DNA from: Plectrocnemia conspersa
Lineage: Eukaryota > Arthropoda > Insecta > Trichoptera > Polycentropodidae
Direction: 5' to 3'
Length of the DNA: 64,000 nt
Assembly: GCA_009617715.1 (NCBI GenBank)
Contig: VTFK01000294.1
Coordinates: 868,001 to 932,000 of the forward strand
Shown: positions 50,001 through 62,034 of the stretch, piece after piece
Layout of the letters: the number at the start of each line of letters is the position of its first letter
Numbering within the stretch: position 1 is the first letter of the stretch
Notes under the pieces: generated by a model
Seen by the model: the letters and a program-made list of their open reading frames with translations, nothing else
Told to the model about the DNA's origin: nothing
Database searches by the model: none
Made by a program: the position numbers and the translations under genes

Positions 50001-51150
50001 ATGTATGTTTAGAATATGATATGATGAGTAAAGAAGTAATAATACTCGTTTGTTATGTACAGAATACCGAAGCAAACAACTGTAACGTTGAACATATTAT
50101 AATATATATGCCTACTTTTAAATAAAATACAAATAAAAATTGTATATTATTACGCATTTGCATAATATCTTATGTAAAATTATATAACAGTATTCTACAA
50201 ACATTTTAAAATTAAATGATAGTTTTTCAACACTAACCTATACCTAAAAATATAGATTGATAAACTTGACCTTCATTATTTTTTTCTCTTTATTGAAATG
50301 TCATATATACTGAACTTATGCATTTTATATTATAATCCAGCGCTATTTTAAGCATTCGTAAATAATCTGTAATATCTCTAAAAAAATCCCTACATAATTC
50401 CAAAAAAATTGTTTTACCCAAAGCAATTTATATTAATATAAGGTATGCATATAGATATACCGATTGAAACGAAAATTCAATCTTAATAAATGTCACATGA
50501 TACAAAAATAAAATCTTTAATAAAATACAAAAAATTAAGTTTAATGCAATAGGTAAGAATATTTAAGTTTAAATTATTAAGCCTCTTGTAATATAAATGT
50601 TTGTCATTAACGCTAAGATTTATTATAAAAATGTAATATATAAGTTGATGGTAAGAATTTTTTCAGCAAAATATTGGAGATTTCTGAATTTACCAGAAAA
50701 AGAAAAGTACAGACTACAAATTTCTTTACAAAGATGTACTGCTTTTGAATTTAATAATTATGTACTCGAATATTTTCGTTTGGTAATATTTTACGTAATA
50801 ACTAACCTATATGTTATATGCATACATATTGACAAAAATGTTGTAAATATAATCAGTAATAAGATTTTCTATAAACAAAAATATCAACAGTAATAAAAGA
50901 AAAACATAATGTATTTTACAATGTTTTTTATATGTCCAAATTTCTCAAGAGTTCTTGAGAAATTATTTTAATTTATTTTTACTGTTGTTTTAATTTTATA
51001 ATAGGCTTTAAACTTATAAAATAATATTGTATATTATAAATATGTTAAAAACGTTTTTTTTTTAAATAGTTAACCTTTTTTAATATATAATTGCTAACTA
51101 ATCAATTAAAATTTTAAATAATTATATATAAGAAAGTAAGCCATAAGGCT
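50001..51150. other. AT-rich non-coding DNA with one hairpin
   Basis: The 98-codon plus ORF 50597-50893 is Tyr/Asn/Ile/Lys/Phe-rich and has no recognised motif. At 50939-50964, aatttctcaaga and tcttgagaaatt form a 12-bp perfect hairpin with a 2-nt loop, flanked by a looser outer inverted pair (caacagtaa / ttactgttg). Nothing else is seen. Confidence 0.5.
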
Positions 51151-52050
51151 ACAATTTGTGGTTGCATTGCAGTCACAACCATCAATCACTAACCACACCG
51201 GCTCCGCAATAAATAAATTAAATTGAATTATCTTAATCAAATTATTTTCATATTGTATTACACGCCGTTATTTTGAAAACCACCATATAGCTGACCCCCA
51301 ACAATACTATGCAATTACACTAACATGTGTACTTGTTGTGTGCAGCTAACCGATTGAACCCTTCGGCTTTCGGTCACGCACAACATATCGATATCAACCG
51401 GATTAAACACAACCCCAGACCTATCCCCAGATATACTTCACAACACAAAATTAAAATCTCAATAGGAGAAGCAGCAAAAATAATATTGAAAAAAAAATAA
51501 CGTATTCAGATGGAAGCGTTTGAGAGCGCATGCTCGACACTCACTATCAGATAATCCGTTTGTAGACCATTTTAATCTTTTCATCAGCAAATAGCAACTC
51601 AACACATAGAATTCAGCATTGTTTCAAGCCAATCGGATGAATTTTTGCAAAGGATTAGCTAAAAAGGCACGCCTACGCGCGAGTCACCGGGTTGCGATTT
51701 TCACGCGTCGAGCTCTCCTCATACAACTTATCAAATAACCATTTTTATGGGTATATTTCTAATTCAATGTCACTTTTTATAATTTTAATTTTAATTTAAA
51801 CACCTTCGGAAACCCTAACATGTACTCAAAGTACTCTGGTTGTAATCCGCGAGGATTCCGCGCTCGTTGCGAATCTATGCAATGCCTAATTAGTCGGCTT
51901 AATACCCGGTTGGGTTTTAATTCTAAGCCCCTATATACTGCTAATCTGGTGTATAGCATAACGCCTTCACTTGACAGACAGGTAAATTAATACGCCATAC
52001 GTCAATTTAATACCAGTTCATTAGGATATTATGTAAAGTAGTCCGCAGTC
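51151..52050. promoter_or_regulatory. Less AT-rich non-coding block
   Basis: GC-enriched in three patches (51.15-51.45, 51.50-51.73 and 51.79-51.97 kb). A 60-codon minus ORF at 51959-51777 is Arg/Leu-rich and has no known domain. Candidate regulatory DNA. Confidence 0.35.
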
Positions 52051-52720
52051 ATAAATAATCGCTTGTTTATGGTAGAGCACGATTATTACTTTAGTTCAAC
52101 TTCTTATATTTTAAGATTTCAACATTTTAAAATATCATTGCACTACTAATATAAATTTAACAAATATATTTTGATAAATTCGAACATTCCAAATTATTGA
52201 TAGCAATATAATTATCTTTTTAGTAATGTTCGCTAAACTACAGATTATATATTTGAGGTAAATTACTGCTATTGTTTTATTTATCATAAATTACAAAAAA
52301 ATAATATAAATATAGTATATATAGTTAACTCAAATATGAACCTTATCTATGTAATAAGTCTTAATTGGAAGAATCTATAATATTAAACATTGACATGAAG
52401 GTGTGTTAATAAAATCATTAAAATAATAAAAAATCTAATTTGTTTATCTGATTATATTTTACCTGTTCCATTCCCGTAAACTTTTACTTATAATTACTAT
52501 CATGAAACATATGTATTAGAATAATGGAAGAAAAGTAACATTAATAAGTAATTTTCATGCAAAAGTAGGGGTTACACTTATGGCCAATTAAATGTTAACT
52601 CTACAACATCGATCTTTCAGTCAAAGCATTAACTATATTAGTTAAATATTTCATTAAAATAAATAGTAGCAATACACACAATTATCTGTATATGTGTATA
52701 ATATTTTAATTAGATTAACA
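52051..52720. other. AT-rich non-coding DNA
   Basis: Nothing recognised. Confidence 0.55.
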
Positions 52721-53260
52721 TTGTAGTTGTAGTGTATCATTATCCGATATCGGAGCTTTAACCCGTTGACCACGGAGCCGTCATCGTTGTTAAACGATAC
52801 GGCTATTAGCGCAAATTAATCAGATTAAGTCGCTGCACATTGTTTCTAGTTTAGCGGATTGGTTCGTAAATCTGTCGGATGAGGTTCGGATTTTTTTGCC
52901 GACTCTAGACTAATGCAATTTACCGATAATTAATTGGATTTGCGGTAATTAAATTGATTTAGAGACCATACCGCACGGAAAAATAGTATTAAGCGAGCTT
53001 CCGCGTATTGAATGTATTTATATGCACTATAGAGGTACTTTTTTGCGATCGCATGACAGCCAAAGAATTACAATTTAATTAGATTATTGGCAGTAGGATT
53101 AAAACGCTTCATTGGAATCGAAGTCAACGGCGTGTTTCCAATTGAAAAATGTGCAATGTAAACATACATATTTGCGCGTGAATATGCACGGTGGATAAAA
53201 ATTGTGAAAGCGTATTCAAATGGATGCATGGGAATTTGCGCAGTTGGAATTCTCATATTA
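52721..53260. promoter_or_regulatory. Less AT-rich block rich in homeodomain-type cores
   Basis: Contains clusters of TAATTAA, TAATC/GATTA and TTAATT cores (for example 52818-52830, 52929-52960, 53078-53086) in otherwise unique, GC-enriched sequence. A good enhancer candidate by motif density, although such cores are common in AT-rich DNA. Confidence 0.4.
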
Positions 53261-54740
53261 AAATATTTTAATTGTGTAGATATATTGATAAAAAGTAATA
53301 GAATATATAATCTTTTAACCTTTAGAGAAACTTAACAACTACAAATACACAGATATAATAATTATTACAGTGCTAACCTTAAGAAAGCTCCATAGTCGGT
53401 TTAAGATTTAGAAGCTATAAAAGATATTGTGTCAATTTTATAAATCAGTAACAATGAATCATACTACGGTTATTATTTTTATTACTAGTTGTGTCATAAA
53501 CGGTAGTTTGATATATATGGAAAGTGTGTTTTTAAAAACTATTGTCTATGTCATATATGCCGATTATAACATAAGACACAAAATAATAAGATAAATATAA
53601 ATACCCATAGAGTTAGTAATGCAATTTAGGTTTGAGGTATATACATATGTGAACTAAAAGAGATACAAATATGTAATACATGTTTGGTAATCCAGAAATT
53701 AATGTCACTTTTTCAATTAAGCAAAAAAATCATTCCATTAACATAAATTGTTACAGGCTTTGATGCAAAATACTCCTTTTCCCTATCATCGTAATATTGA
53801 TTTTATTTCCATATAGGAAGTGTAGCGTTGATCAAAATAAATACATGATGAAAGGAGCAAGGTCCTAAGAATAAGGTGGATGAAATGAAACCTTCTAGAA
53901 AAATTAATTTATGTTATTAAAAATCAATTTTGCGACATAAGGACACATTGTGTTATATAACTATTCGGCTTCTATGGAAAATTTTAAGGGCCAATTTAAT
54001 TTTAAATATTGAAATTTAGAGTCAAGATATCAACCAACAATAAACAAAAGACATGGTAAGATATAAACGGTCAAAGTACGACCAACTGCCAAAATTTAAA
54101 TTAAAAGTCTGTATAAGTGACAATTTTTTCATAATATTCTAAAACTATTTACCTTTGGGGTGAAGTTGTTACCCAGTTGTTGTTGGTGCTTTATTTATTT
54201 ATTGAAAAATAAGTCGATTTTTTACCTGAAAATAAACAAAAAATATGTTAAATACATATTAGCATAAATTATAAGAGAGCAAATTATATTTTTTACTAAA
54301 TTAAACCCCAAAAAATAATATTAAAAATAGTTAAGAGATATCAAATGATTGTTTAAATAATGCTTAGTTTTCCAATACTATGATTATATTGAATTTAGTC
54401 CGATAAATTTACGCGACAAATTGTCAAATGTTAGGTTATGTTGGTTTGAACATTTAGTATTTTTAGTGGACAAAATATTTTTTTAACTCAAAAATAATTT
54501 AAGAAAATGACGCTGAGTTAATATTGGATTCTAACTTAACAACCGGGGTTTTTTTTTCCGAATTTGTATGGTGACCGGGCGATTTCACAGAATAATGGCA
54601 AACAATTATATTATGATTTTTCGCATAAATATATTGAGACATACCTTTTGAAAATGATTCTATAAGAGTATATGACGCACTCCGAATTCAGAAATTTCAC
54701 ACCGATAACAAAATGCATTTTATAATCGAAGGAATGCAGT
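53261..54740. other. AT-rich non-coding DNA
   Basis: About 1.5 kb without a recognised gene. A ttaac followed by aaccgggg at 54536-54547 could mark the left end region of the piggyBac element, but no matching inverted end was found. Confidence 0.45.
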
Positions 54741-54899
54741 ATATTTAGTCTCTTCTGAACTATCAACCGAAACGTATCGCGAAAATTGCTCTTCTCTCGG
54801 AGGTCTTTTGTAATTGTGATTTTAATTTAAAAAAAATATTTTTAATTACCCCAAAATAAACGAAAGAGATGAAACCTATTTGACTTAGTGATATGTGCG

Positions 54900-56373
54900 A
54901 AAGTGCTTCTAATTCAAGTATACGTGAACATAGACCGCGTGTGATGAATTTACTTTCATTCAGAAGACTGGGGTGAATTTGATCCAACAAACAATAATCA
55001 AGATTTCGAAGTTAATCCAGGAGAACAAGTTTTTCCCAATAGTAGTGGAAAGCATCGAAGAAGTGGTCAATTTATTTATTGGCAATGATTTGTTCGAAAT
55101 AATAGTTTCGGAAACAAATTTATATCATCGGCAAAAATTCCACAAATACAAAAATACAGAAAAAATGCACAACAGAACAATGTGACAGTAAGTGAACTGA
55201 AAAAGTGGTTTAGTTTACTTATTATAATGGGTATAGTTCATAAGTTTAACAAACCCCATAATCGTGACGCCGATATTTCGTAAAACTATGTCAAGAAATA
55301 CATTTATAAAATTTTTGTTAAAAACGCAAAAAAATCAAATACAATAGTACAGATCGGCTGGTGAAAGTGTAAGCAATGGATGATTACTTTTTAGGCAAAT
55401 TCAATAATGTTTATAAATCAAAGCAAACCCTTTCCCTGGATGAGGGAATTTTTCCATAGTTAGGTAGATTTAATTTTCGGGTATTCGGTGCTCAACCAAA
55501 TATGGAATGTTGAATAGAATGGTTTGCGAATCAGATACCGGTTATATTTTTAATTTCAAATTATACGCTGGAAATGCAGGAAGATTAGTAAATACGGCGA
55601 TGAAAGAGTGGAACCGTGTTTATGCAGACAATTTTTAAAATGGCGTTTTACTCGCAAAATATTTATTTTTACGGTGGAACAATCTGGAAAAATAGGGATC
55701 TACCAGTATATCAAAAACATAAAATGAAAGGCCTGACAAATGAAACATAGCAGAAAAGGTAAAAAGCTTATCCAAATTTAGAAAACACATAAGTAAAGAG
55801 ATTTCAGATGATAGACACGAGGAGAAAACCAGAACGACCGGCCTTACAATATGCCTCAATGTATAATGGACTGTATGAATAAATATGAGGTGTTAATCAC
55901 AAATTAGGTAACTATGTACATATTGATCGAATTGCATCGGTTAATATGTACATAGTTACATAATATTTTGAAAAACAATGGAATAAACAAAAAATGTTGT
56001 TTTTTCATTTATTTCAATGCTCATTGTTTTATTCGTTTAGTGTCTATCGAAATTTGTATCGTAACAGCAAAATTAAATTCTAATATTTTCTTTTGAGTAA
56101 GGCTAAAGAATTGGTGCAGAATTCAGTGGAATCTACCGATTCTGAAGACATTCACCAGTTTCTACCATATATTGCCGTGCCTGTGCTGTCAATCCACCAG
56201 AAAGGCTTTAGGATAAGCTGAAAAGCCATCAGCCAATAAAAATAAAAAGTGGAGAAAAATATGTAAGAATAAAATGTCGTGTTTGTTCTGCACATGGAAT
56301 AAGGAAAGATGCAGCATTCATGTGCAGAAGTTGTGAAATTCCACTTCATATTGACGAGTGTTTTTATACGTAA
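54900..56373 (+). pseudogene. piggyBac-family transposase pseudogene
   Basis: Family blocks appear in the right order across shifting frames. The N-terminal acidic stretch EDWGEFDPTNNNQDFE is at about 54970-55015. VVNLFIGNDLFEIIVSETN (55050-55120) leads to VTVSELKKWFSLLIIMGIV (about 55185-55240). RNTFIKFLLKT follows, then VYKSKQTLSLDEG with the first catalytic-region Asp (about 55411-55445), FNFRVFGAQPN, and YGMLNRMVCESDTGYIF (55510-55555) running into NFKLYAGNAG. Next are ADNF and YGGTIWKNRDLP (55625-55710). The C-terminal cross-brace zinc finger CRVC......CRSC...LHIDECF ends at a stop at 56371-56373. Stops and at least five frameshifts make it dead. No terminal inverted repeats with TTAA were identified. 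Confidence 0.93.
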
Positions 56374-57740
56374 ATAAAAAAAGTGTAAATAATAAAAATC
56401 AATATTAAAATATTGAAATAAAAAAGTGTTAATAATAAAAATAAATATAAATAGTGATATAGTGTGGTTAATTTGTGTAATGGTGAAAATAAATGTGTCT
56501 GTGCCAGTTGTAAGCAGAAAAAGGACGCAGAAAAATTGGGTGAGTGCAAATTATATTAAATTATAAATGGATAATTGTATAAATCGTTTATACAAAAATG
56601 TATAGAGGCATTTAAACATACATATTAATAAATTATAAATAACCGGTTAGTAACCATTGCAACCATTTTCAATTTAGACAAAATATTAGGAATGAAAATT
56701 ATATATTTATTCATTCGTGATTTTATTCCTCAGAGATTCTTTTAAGTGCAATAATATAATTTTTTCAATTATTTTACAATAAGCTTATACGGTGATAATT
56801 TATCTAAATTGTAGCTTTTTTCCCCCTGATTTTTTAATCTGTGAATCATTTCGATTTTTCCAAATAGTGAGGCAATTTCAAAATAACAAACACCCGGTAA
56901 AAATGTTCGTAAATTAATGGATGATATTTTTTAAAAGTTCTTTGATTATTATGCTATGTACATTATATACATATATTGTAACGATTTTAATTTATACTTT
57001 TGCAATAACATACACAATTTTACGTTGAAAAACGTTGCTAATTGGTGTACTATCTTTGGATTAGATTGGCTTTATGTTTATCTAACCAGAGTTGACTCTC
57101 AAATTAATTTCTGTTCAAATAGTGTAACATAAAATATTATTTTGTATGTGAAATAAATAATTATGGGTCATATACTTCATAAAAGAAATTCACGTGCCTT
57201 AAAAAGGTGACGTCTTTTTAAAAACACTTTTTAAAAAAACTGCAGTAAAATATAATTTATTTTTTATTTGGTAGTACGTATAAATAGTATACTACCATAT
57301 TTGATTATCATATAGAGCCAAACTTGATGGTATGCCAGTATTTTTTTGATAAAAGAAAACGCATGACACAGGACTCATGCCTGAGTTCACGGCCACTAAA
57401 CAATGATCTTCAAGACTCGTATACGAGTCATCGGGCATTAAGCTGTTAAGGATTATTAGATTTAAGTAATTCTTTATGCATATTTTCAATAAATTTGCTA
57501 ATCAAATTATGTGTTAAAATAACTAAGTATATTACTAAAATAATAATATACGCAGATACGAAAAAACATACTATGATATATACTATATATAAATTTAAAT
57601 ATTTTAAAGCAGAGTTTCGGGCAAAGTTTTTTAATAATTATGGCAGTTAAAAAGTATTATTTATCTTTAACGTTTTTATTAATAGGCAATATCAATATTG
57701 AAAAATGATACGAATACATCTTTTTTTAATACATATAAGA
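56374..57740. other. AT-rich non-coding DNA
   Basis: Follows the piggyBac relic and may contain its 3' untranslated end. A slightly richer patch lies at 57340-57450. Nothing else recognised. Confidence 0.5.
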
Positions 57741-57970
57741 TATTCTCTATAGGCTGTATTAACTCATTATTAGAGATTTTAACTAATCATCACGATATTC
57801 ATCCGTGAGATTAGGAAATCTAAGTAAACCTAATCTGTGATGATCGATAAGAATTATAATTACATAATAATCACTAATTCCGATCTTCCAGACACAATAG
57901 AAAGTTAAAAACATTAAAGTTCGTATAGGATTCGAATCCAGGTCTTTTTAGGATTTTAGAATTAAAAAGT
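57741..57970 (-). repeat. tRNA-derived SINE-like repeat (copy 6)
   Basis: Best-preserved body, in the orientation of copies 1-3: cgatattcatccgtgagatt, then aaacctaatctgtgatgatc, then aattccgatcttccagacac. A near-perfect B box, ggattcgaatcc, follows at 57928-57939. The A-box region to the right is degraded. Confidence 0.7.
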
Positions 57971-58860
57971 ATACATATTTTATTGTCAATTTTTTCGGAG
58001 CAATTCTTGATAATTCAAATATATAATGTTTATTAATGAATACTAATATTATTTGTTAAAATATCTACATATAACTATCATTTAATTAAAAAAATATTTT
58101 TAATAATAATAGTTTTCAATAATATTGACTATTTAATTATATTTCTGGCTATTTTTCAATTACATACTTCATCGTTTTTTTATATTACTAAAATATTTAA
58201 TATATGACTTTATTTATTTTGAACTAGCATTTCCATAATATCTAATATTACATATATATTAACTTATAGACTATATTTATATTTTATGGATTTACTCTTA
58301 TCTTATACATATTTCAGTATTTTTCCTATTATATGGAATGATGTTATCTAGTCCTTGGGAATTTTTTTCATTTTCTTGTTAGTCAGTTTAAAAATAGAAA
58401 ACTATTTTGAATAATCAGGTTCTGAAAAAATTAGTGTCCAGATAGATCGAGTACGTGAAAATCTATGCGGAAACTTTCGTCCGGAAAAATCAAGCAGCAA
58501 ATATATAAATATGCAATTTATGTTTGAATTAATCAGCTGTTTTAAAATATGTTATTCCAAGATTACTTTTATTTTTGCTTAAGTAATTGTTTTTTGTTTT
58601 AAATGATTTTATAAAGTGACTATATATTATATATAATATAACACTTTTATTTATCAATCTTTGAATATATTTTATTTCTTCTTTAATGATTATTAAAATA
58701 AAACATATCAATGGAGTCAAGTAAGACAAGAAAAAATATTCACTTCCTGGAAGTCTTGGATTTGCGTCAAAAGCATAAAACATATCAGTTGAAGAGTTCA
58801 TACAGGCAAATCTATGTGCAGTGCAATTGAACACAGTTTGCTTATATAAGCTTCCGAACA
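57971..58860. other. AT-rich non-coding DNA
   Basis: A 110-codon minus ORF (58861-58529) has no recognised motif; its Tyr/Ile/Lys/Phe-rich half reflects AT content. Nothing else seen. Confidence 0.5.
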
Positions 58861-59420
58861 ATGCTCTCTCTATTATGTTATAACTCTACGTTCATGACTC
58901 AAGTGAGATTTTCGGTCACGAACCGGTCATGCCAGGTCAGCCGACGATGCCGTGTCAACGAAAGCGAGCAGTGTCCGATTTGAATAACGCATCACGCCAC
59001 GGGATGGTGTTCGGAAGAGGAGGAAGAGCCAACCGAAGAGACTCAACAAGTGGAAGAAGGCGAGCCGCGAGGGTTGATGGCTGTAGTAAGATGGTCTAAG
59101 AGTCACGCAAGTGCGGTCACCGTCGCTGGACCTCGCGTGCGCCACGTGGCCGCCGACACACGTGGTGGCGGGTACACAACGACGTAAACAAATGCGCGCG
59201 GTCACGCCATCTACCGTTTGCCGCCACGTAAACAACGCTGACGCGGTGACACGCAGCCGCTGACACGTACGTGTGACAACTCCACAGGTGACCCGAGTGA
59301 GAATTTGCCGCGGCGGTGTGATGATTGTAGATCGATTTTTCAGATATTAATAGAATTGGAGGGACACGTAGGTACATTTTTATTAGAACCGCTTTTTCGC
59401 AATTCATAAAGGCGCATTGG
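58861..59420. promoter_or_regulatory. CpG-rich non-coding block
   Basis: Very different from its surroundings: GC-rich with many CpG, CACGTG/CACGTA-type and tgacacg motifs. The 12-bp palindrome acacgtacgtgt lies at 59263-59274. Several ACGTG/GCGTG cores are present; GCGTG is the known DNA core of AhR/Ss-Tango dimers. Minus ORFs of 102 and 96 codons lack domains. Candidate enhancer or alternative promoter. Confidence 0.4.
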
Positions 59421-59554
59421 ATTCGTGAGACATGACATGTGAAATAATTGAAATCATACTTATTTTTAAACCAGTATTATAAAATTAAAAACATCTACAT
59501 TGACCGTCAGCGCATGTCATTTCTGATACAGTTGTAAAATAAGAACAAGTTTTT

Positions 59555-59690
59555 CAATTTCTATCGTGTCATAGGAAATTAGAAAGAGTGATTATTATAT
59601 AATTGCAATTCAGATCGATCATCACAGACTTAGGTTTATAGTTTTTTTTTAATCTTGCGGATGAATATGATATATTTTGTCAAAGACAAT
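59555..59690 (+). repeat. tRNA-derived SINE-like repeat (copy 7)
   Basis: Body in the orientation of copies 4 and 5: tttctatcgtgtcataggaa, then cagatcgatcatcacagact, then aatcttgcggatgaatatga. No clear head. Confidence 0.55.
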
Positions 59691-59794
59691 GATGCCCTAG
59701 ATTTTTTGTTCCAAAGAGAAAAGATGCACCCGTATTTTCGAAAATATTTTTTTTATAGTTAATGCTATTGTTTTAATTAAAATATTTAATATAA

Positions 59795-60000
59795 CGAAAC
59801 AATAGTTACCGGGGTATTCGAATATTTTGGTTTTGCTAATCAATAAACACGGTAAATCATACAAGCGTTACTTTGATTACTTTTTTTCGGTCAATTAATT
59901 AAAATAATAATAATAATGTCAATACCGATAATACTAGTATTAACAGTTTTTTCTCTCGGTAATACCGGTATTGAAAATTCCGGTATTATTGCAATCCCTA
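59795..60000. mobile_element. hAT-like transposon end
   Basis: The right edge reads gcaatcccta, with inward palindromic subterminal units of ccggtatt / aataccgg (59955-59990) and a similar accgggg..tattcgaatatt on the left (59810-59828). This is the style of hAT ends (tagggattgcaataccgg in reverse). No paired left terminus or target duplication is seen, so only one end is supported. Confidence 0.5.
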
Positions 60001-60448
60001 CTTGTGCACAATAACATATATTGACTGTAAGTTGTAATGAGTTTATACTTTATAAAATAGGTGTCACTGATTTCAATCTGATATCTCACTACTTAGAAGT
60101 TGTTGATTGTGTTTACTTAGTTATTACGCTTAAGGCTTTTTTAATGGAATACTCACACTTGATTTTTAAATTTGCACTTAAAAATTACTCATATGAATTA
60201 TTCGCACAGCGTTGTTGACACTTAATCTCATATGACCTTAAAATCTTACTTTGATTATATACAAATTGTATTTATTATATTAGGTTTCTTAAAATACACA
60301 TCATATTTTACTTATTAATGTTTTACATTATTCTGACTATCATGACTTGACAATGTGTTATGATGGCCATTATAAAAAACATTAATTCACATTTAAAACA
60401 AATAGTTAAAAAGCAGTTTTAGTGCACACAAAAATATATCAGCACCAT
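60001..60448. other. AT-rich non-coding DNA
   Basis: A 65-codon plus ORF has no recognised motif. Nothing else seen. Confidence 0.45.
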
Positions 60449-60449
60449 C

Positions 60450-60640
60450 TAGGGTTCTTAATTATTCGTAGTTTTTAACTATTCGAATATTGAATAAGAA
60501 ATGGTTTTTACCGATATTAATTTATTCAACCAATTAGTGCAAAAAATCAATTAATTGCCTGTAAAATATTATTTAATTAAAAAACTATGGTTAATGAAAA
60601 TTATTTTAATTTATCATTAATTGTTTTCATATTCTTTAAA
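60450..60640 (+). repeat. Long inverted arm, left (hAT-like end)
   Basis: Starts tagggttcttaattattcgt, then agtttttaactattcgaata, and later the shared string ccaattagtgcaaaaaatca. It is inverted relative to 63300-63491 along about 190 bp. The outer sequence also resembles the termini of the hAT element at 45.5 kb. Confidence 0.8.
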
Positions 60641-62030
60641 CTTTCTGAGTTTTATAAAATATGCATAACACAATGCTGTTAAAATATTTGATCAGTGAGG
60701 GCGGCAAAAGAAAAACGCTTAATTTATTATTTTACATACTTTTTGATCAGGGACGTAATTTCAGCTTTTTAAGCCTTAGCCAGTGTGTAAATTTATATTT
60801 AAAATTACAACCTCTTCTCGTGTTGAAATCGTCTATGTTTTTTATTGCTTATGTTATATCCTTAGTGTTGCTACATTTAAAAAAAGTCGCAGAAAAAAAA
60901 CAGTAAAATTAAATGCGTCTTAATTGAACGTTAGATTTTTAACAAATAATTCTATGATTTTTTTGTTGTATTTTAAATTTTCAAATGACACGTTTTTATA
61001 GAGTAAGCAAATGCATCTTCCAAATGACGTTCCTGTGTATCAAAATAAATAAATACGAAAATTCACCATGTAACGAAATTTAAGGAAATATAATACAAGT
61101 GTTCCTACATCCATAAAGAATGAATCATTTCCATCTAAGATTTTACTTAAAATGCACTTTAGTTAATGGCCAATTTTAAGTTATATTGAATCTCGGAAAA
61201 ATGACTTCAATGTTTTTATTTCACAATAGTGTGAAAAAACGCGTTTACTTTTCAATTAAAAATAGTTTGTAAAACACAAAATTAGTTCAAATACATAGTA
61301 TAAACGAATATTTTTTATTTTAAAAGATGGAATAGTGTATTATGAATCATTATTTATACTTTTCATTTTCATTATTATGAAAAAACGTATTTTTTCGGGA
61401 AAGTGTTCTAAGAAATATATTTATTTTTTTAATAATTATTTATTATTTACCTGGAAAAAAAGAGAAAAAAATAATTTCGGTCTTTTGAACAACTTTTGAA
61501 ACATATTTCTATCATCAAGTGGTTAACGTTCAAAAATATAACGAAAAATAAAATGTCGCAAAAGTGGTTGCACATATGTTAAGATACGTACGTATGTAGC
61601 GATCGTACAAGTTTTGCAAAACATATTTTTTTTAAATTACAACAAATAACAGTTATATATTTTCATGCTCTTTTAATATTGGTAACGTGAAATGTACATT
61701 TTACGTTTAAAATTACAAGAGAGCTTTTTGCCTCAAAAAATAAGTACTGGCCGCGCCCACCCCACTAGCCTTAAAACCAAATGACAATTACAAAATAAAA
61801 TATATAGACAAAATATATTTTAAGTAATATTATACTCTCATCCTTACTCGAGATGAAAATATCTAAATAAGGCCAATTGTTAAATAGTAAAAATCATATT
61901 CTTGATAAAGAGAATAATTTAAACCCAAATTTATTTTTAAAAATAAACTATAAAAAAATTGAAAGGGCCAATTAATTTATATAAGTTGACTCATAGGCTC
62001 TCTAATGATACTAGTTTTAGAGCATTTGCT
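60641..62030. other. AT-rich DNA between the inverted arms
   Basis: An 81-codon plus ORF (60661-60906) is Leu/Phe/Lys-rich and unassigned. No transposase motif was recognised. Confidence 0.45.
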
Positions 62031-62034
62031 CATC

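Noticed and set aside
58529..59407. Minus-strand ORFs of 110, 102 and 96 codons
   Set aside because: Overlapping frames without domains; the first is partly AT-derived and the others lie in a CpG-rich block.
60661..60906. 81-codon hydrophobic plus-strand ORF
   Set aside because: Leu/Phe/Lys richness follows base composition; no start context or neighbour supports a gene.
61977..61994. Minus-strand ATG encoding MSQLI then stop, resembling the start of Spineless (MSQL)
   Set aside because: A stop follows after five codons and no donor is present, so the match is chance.
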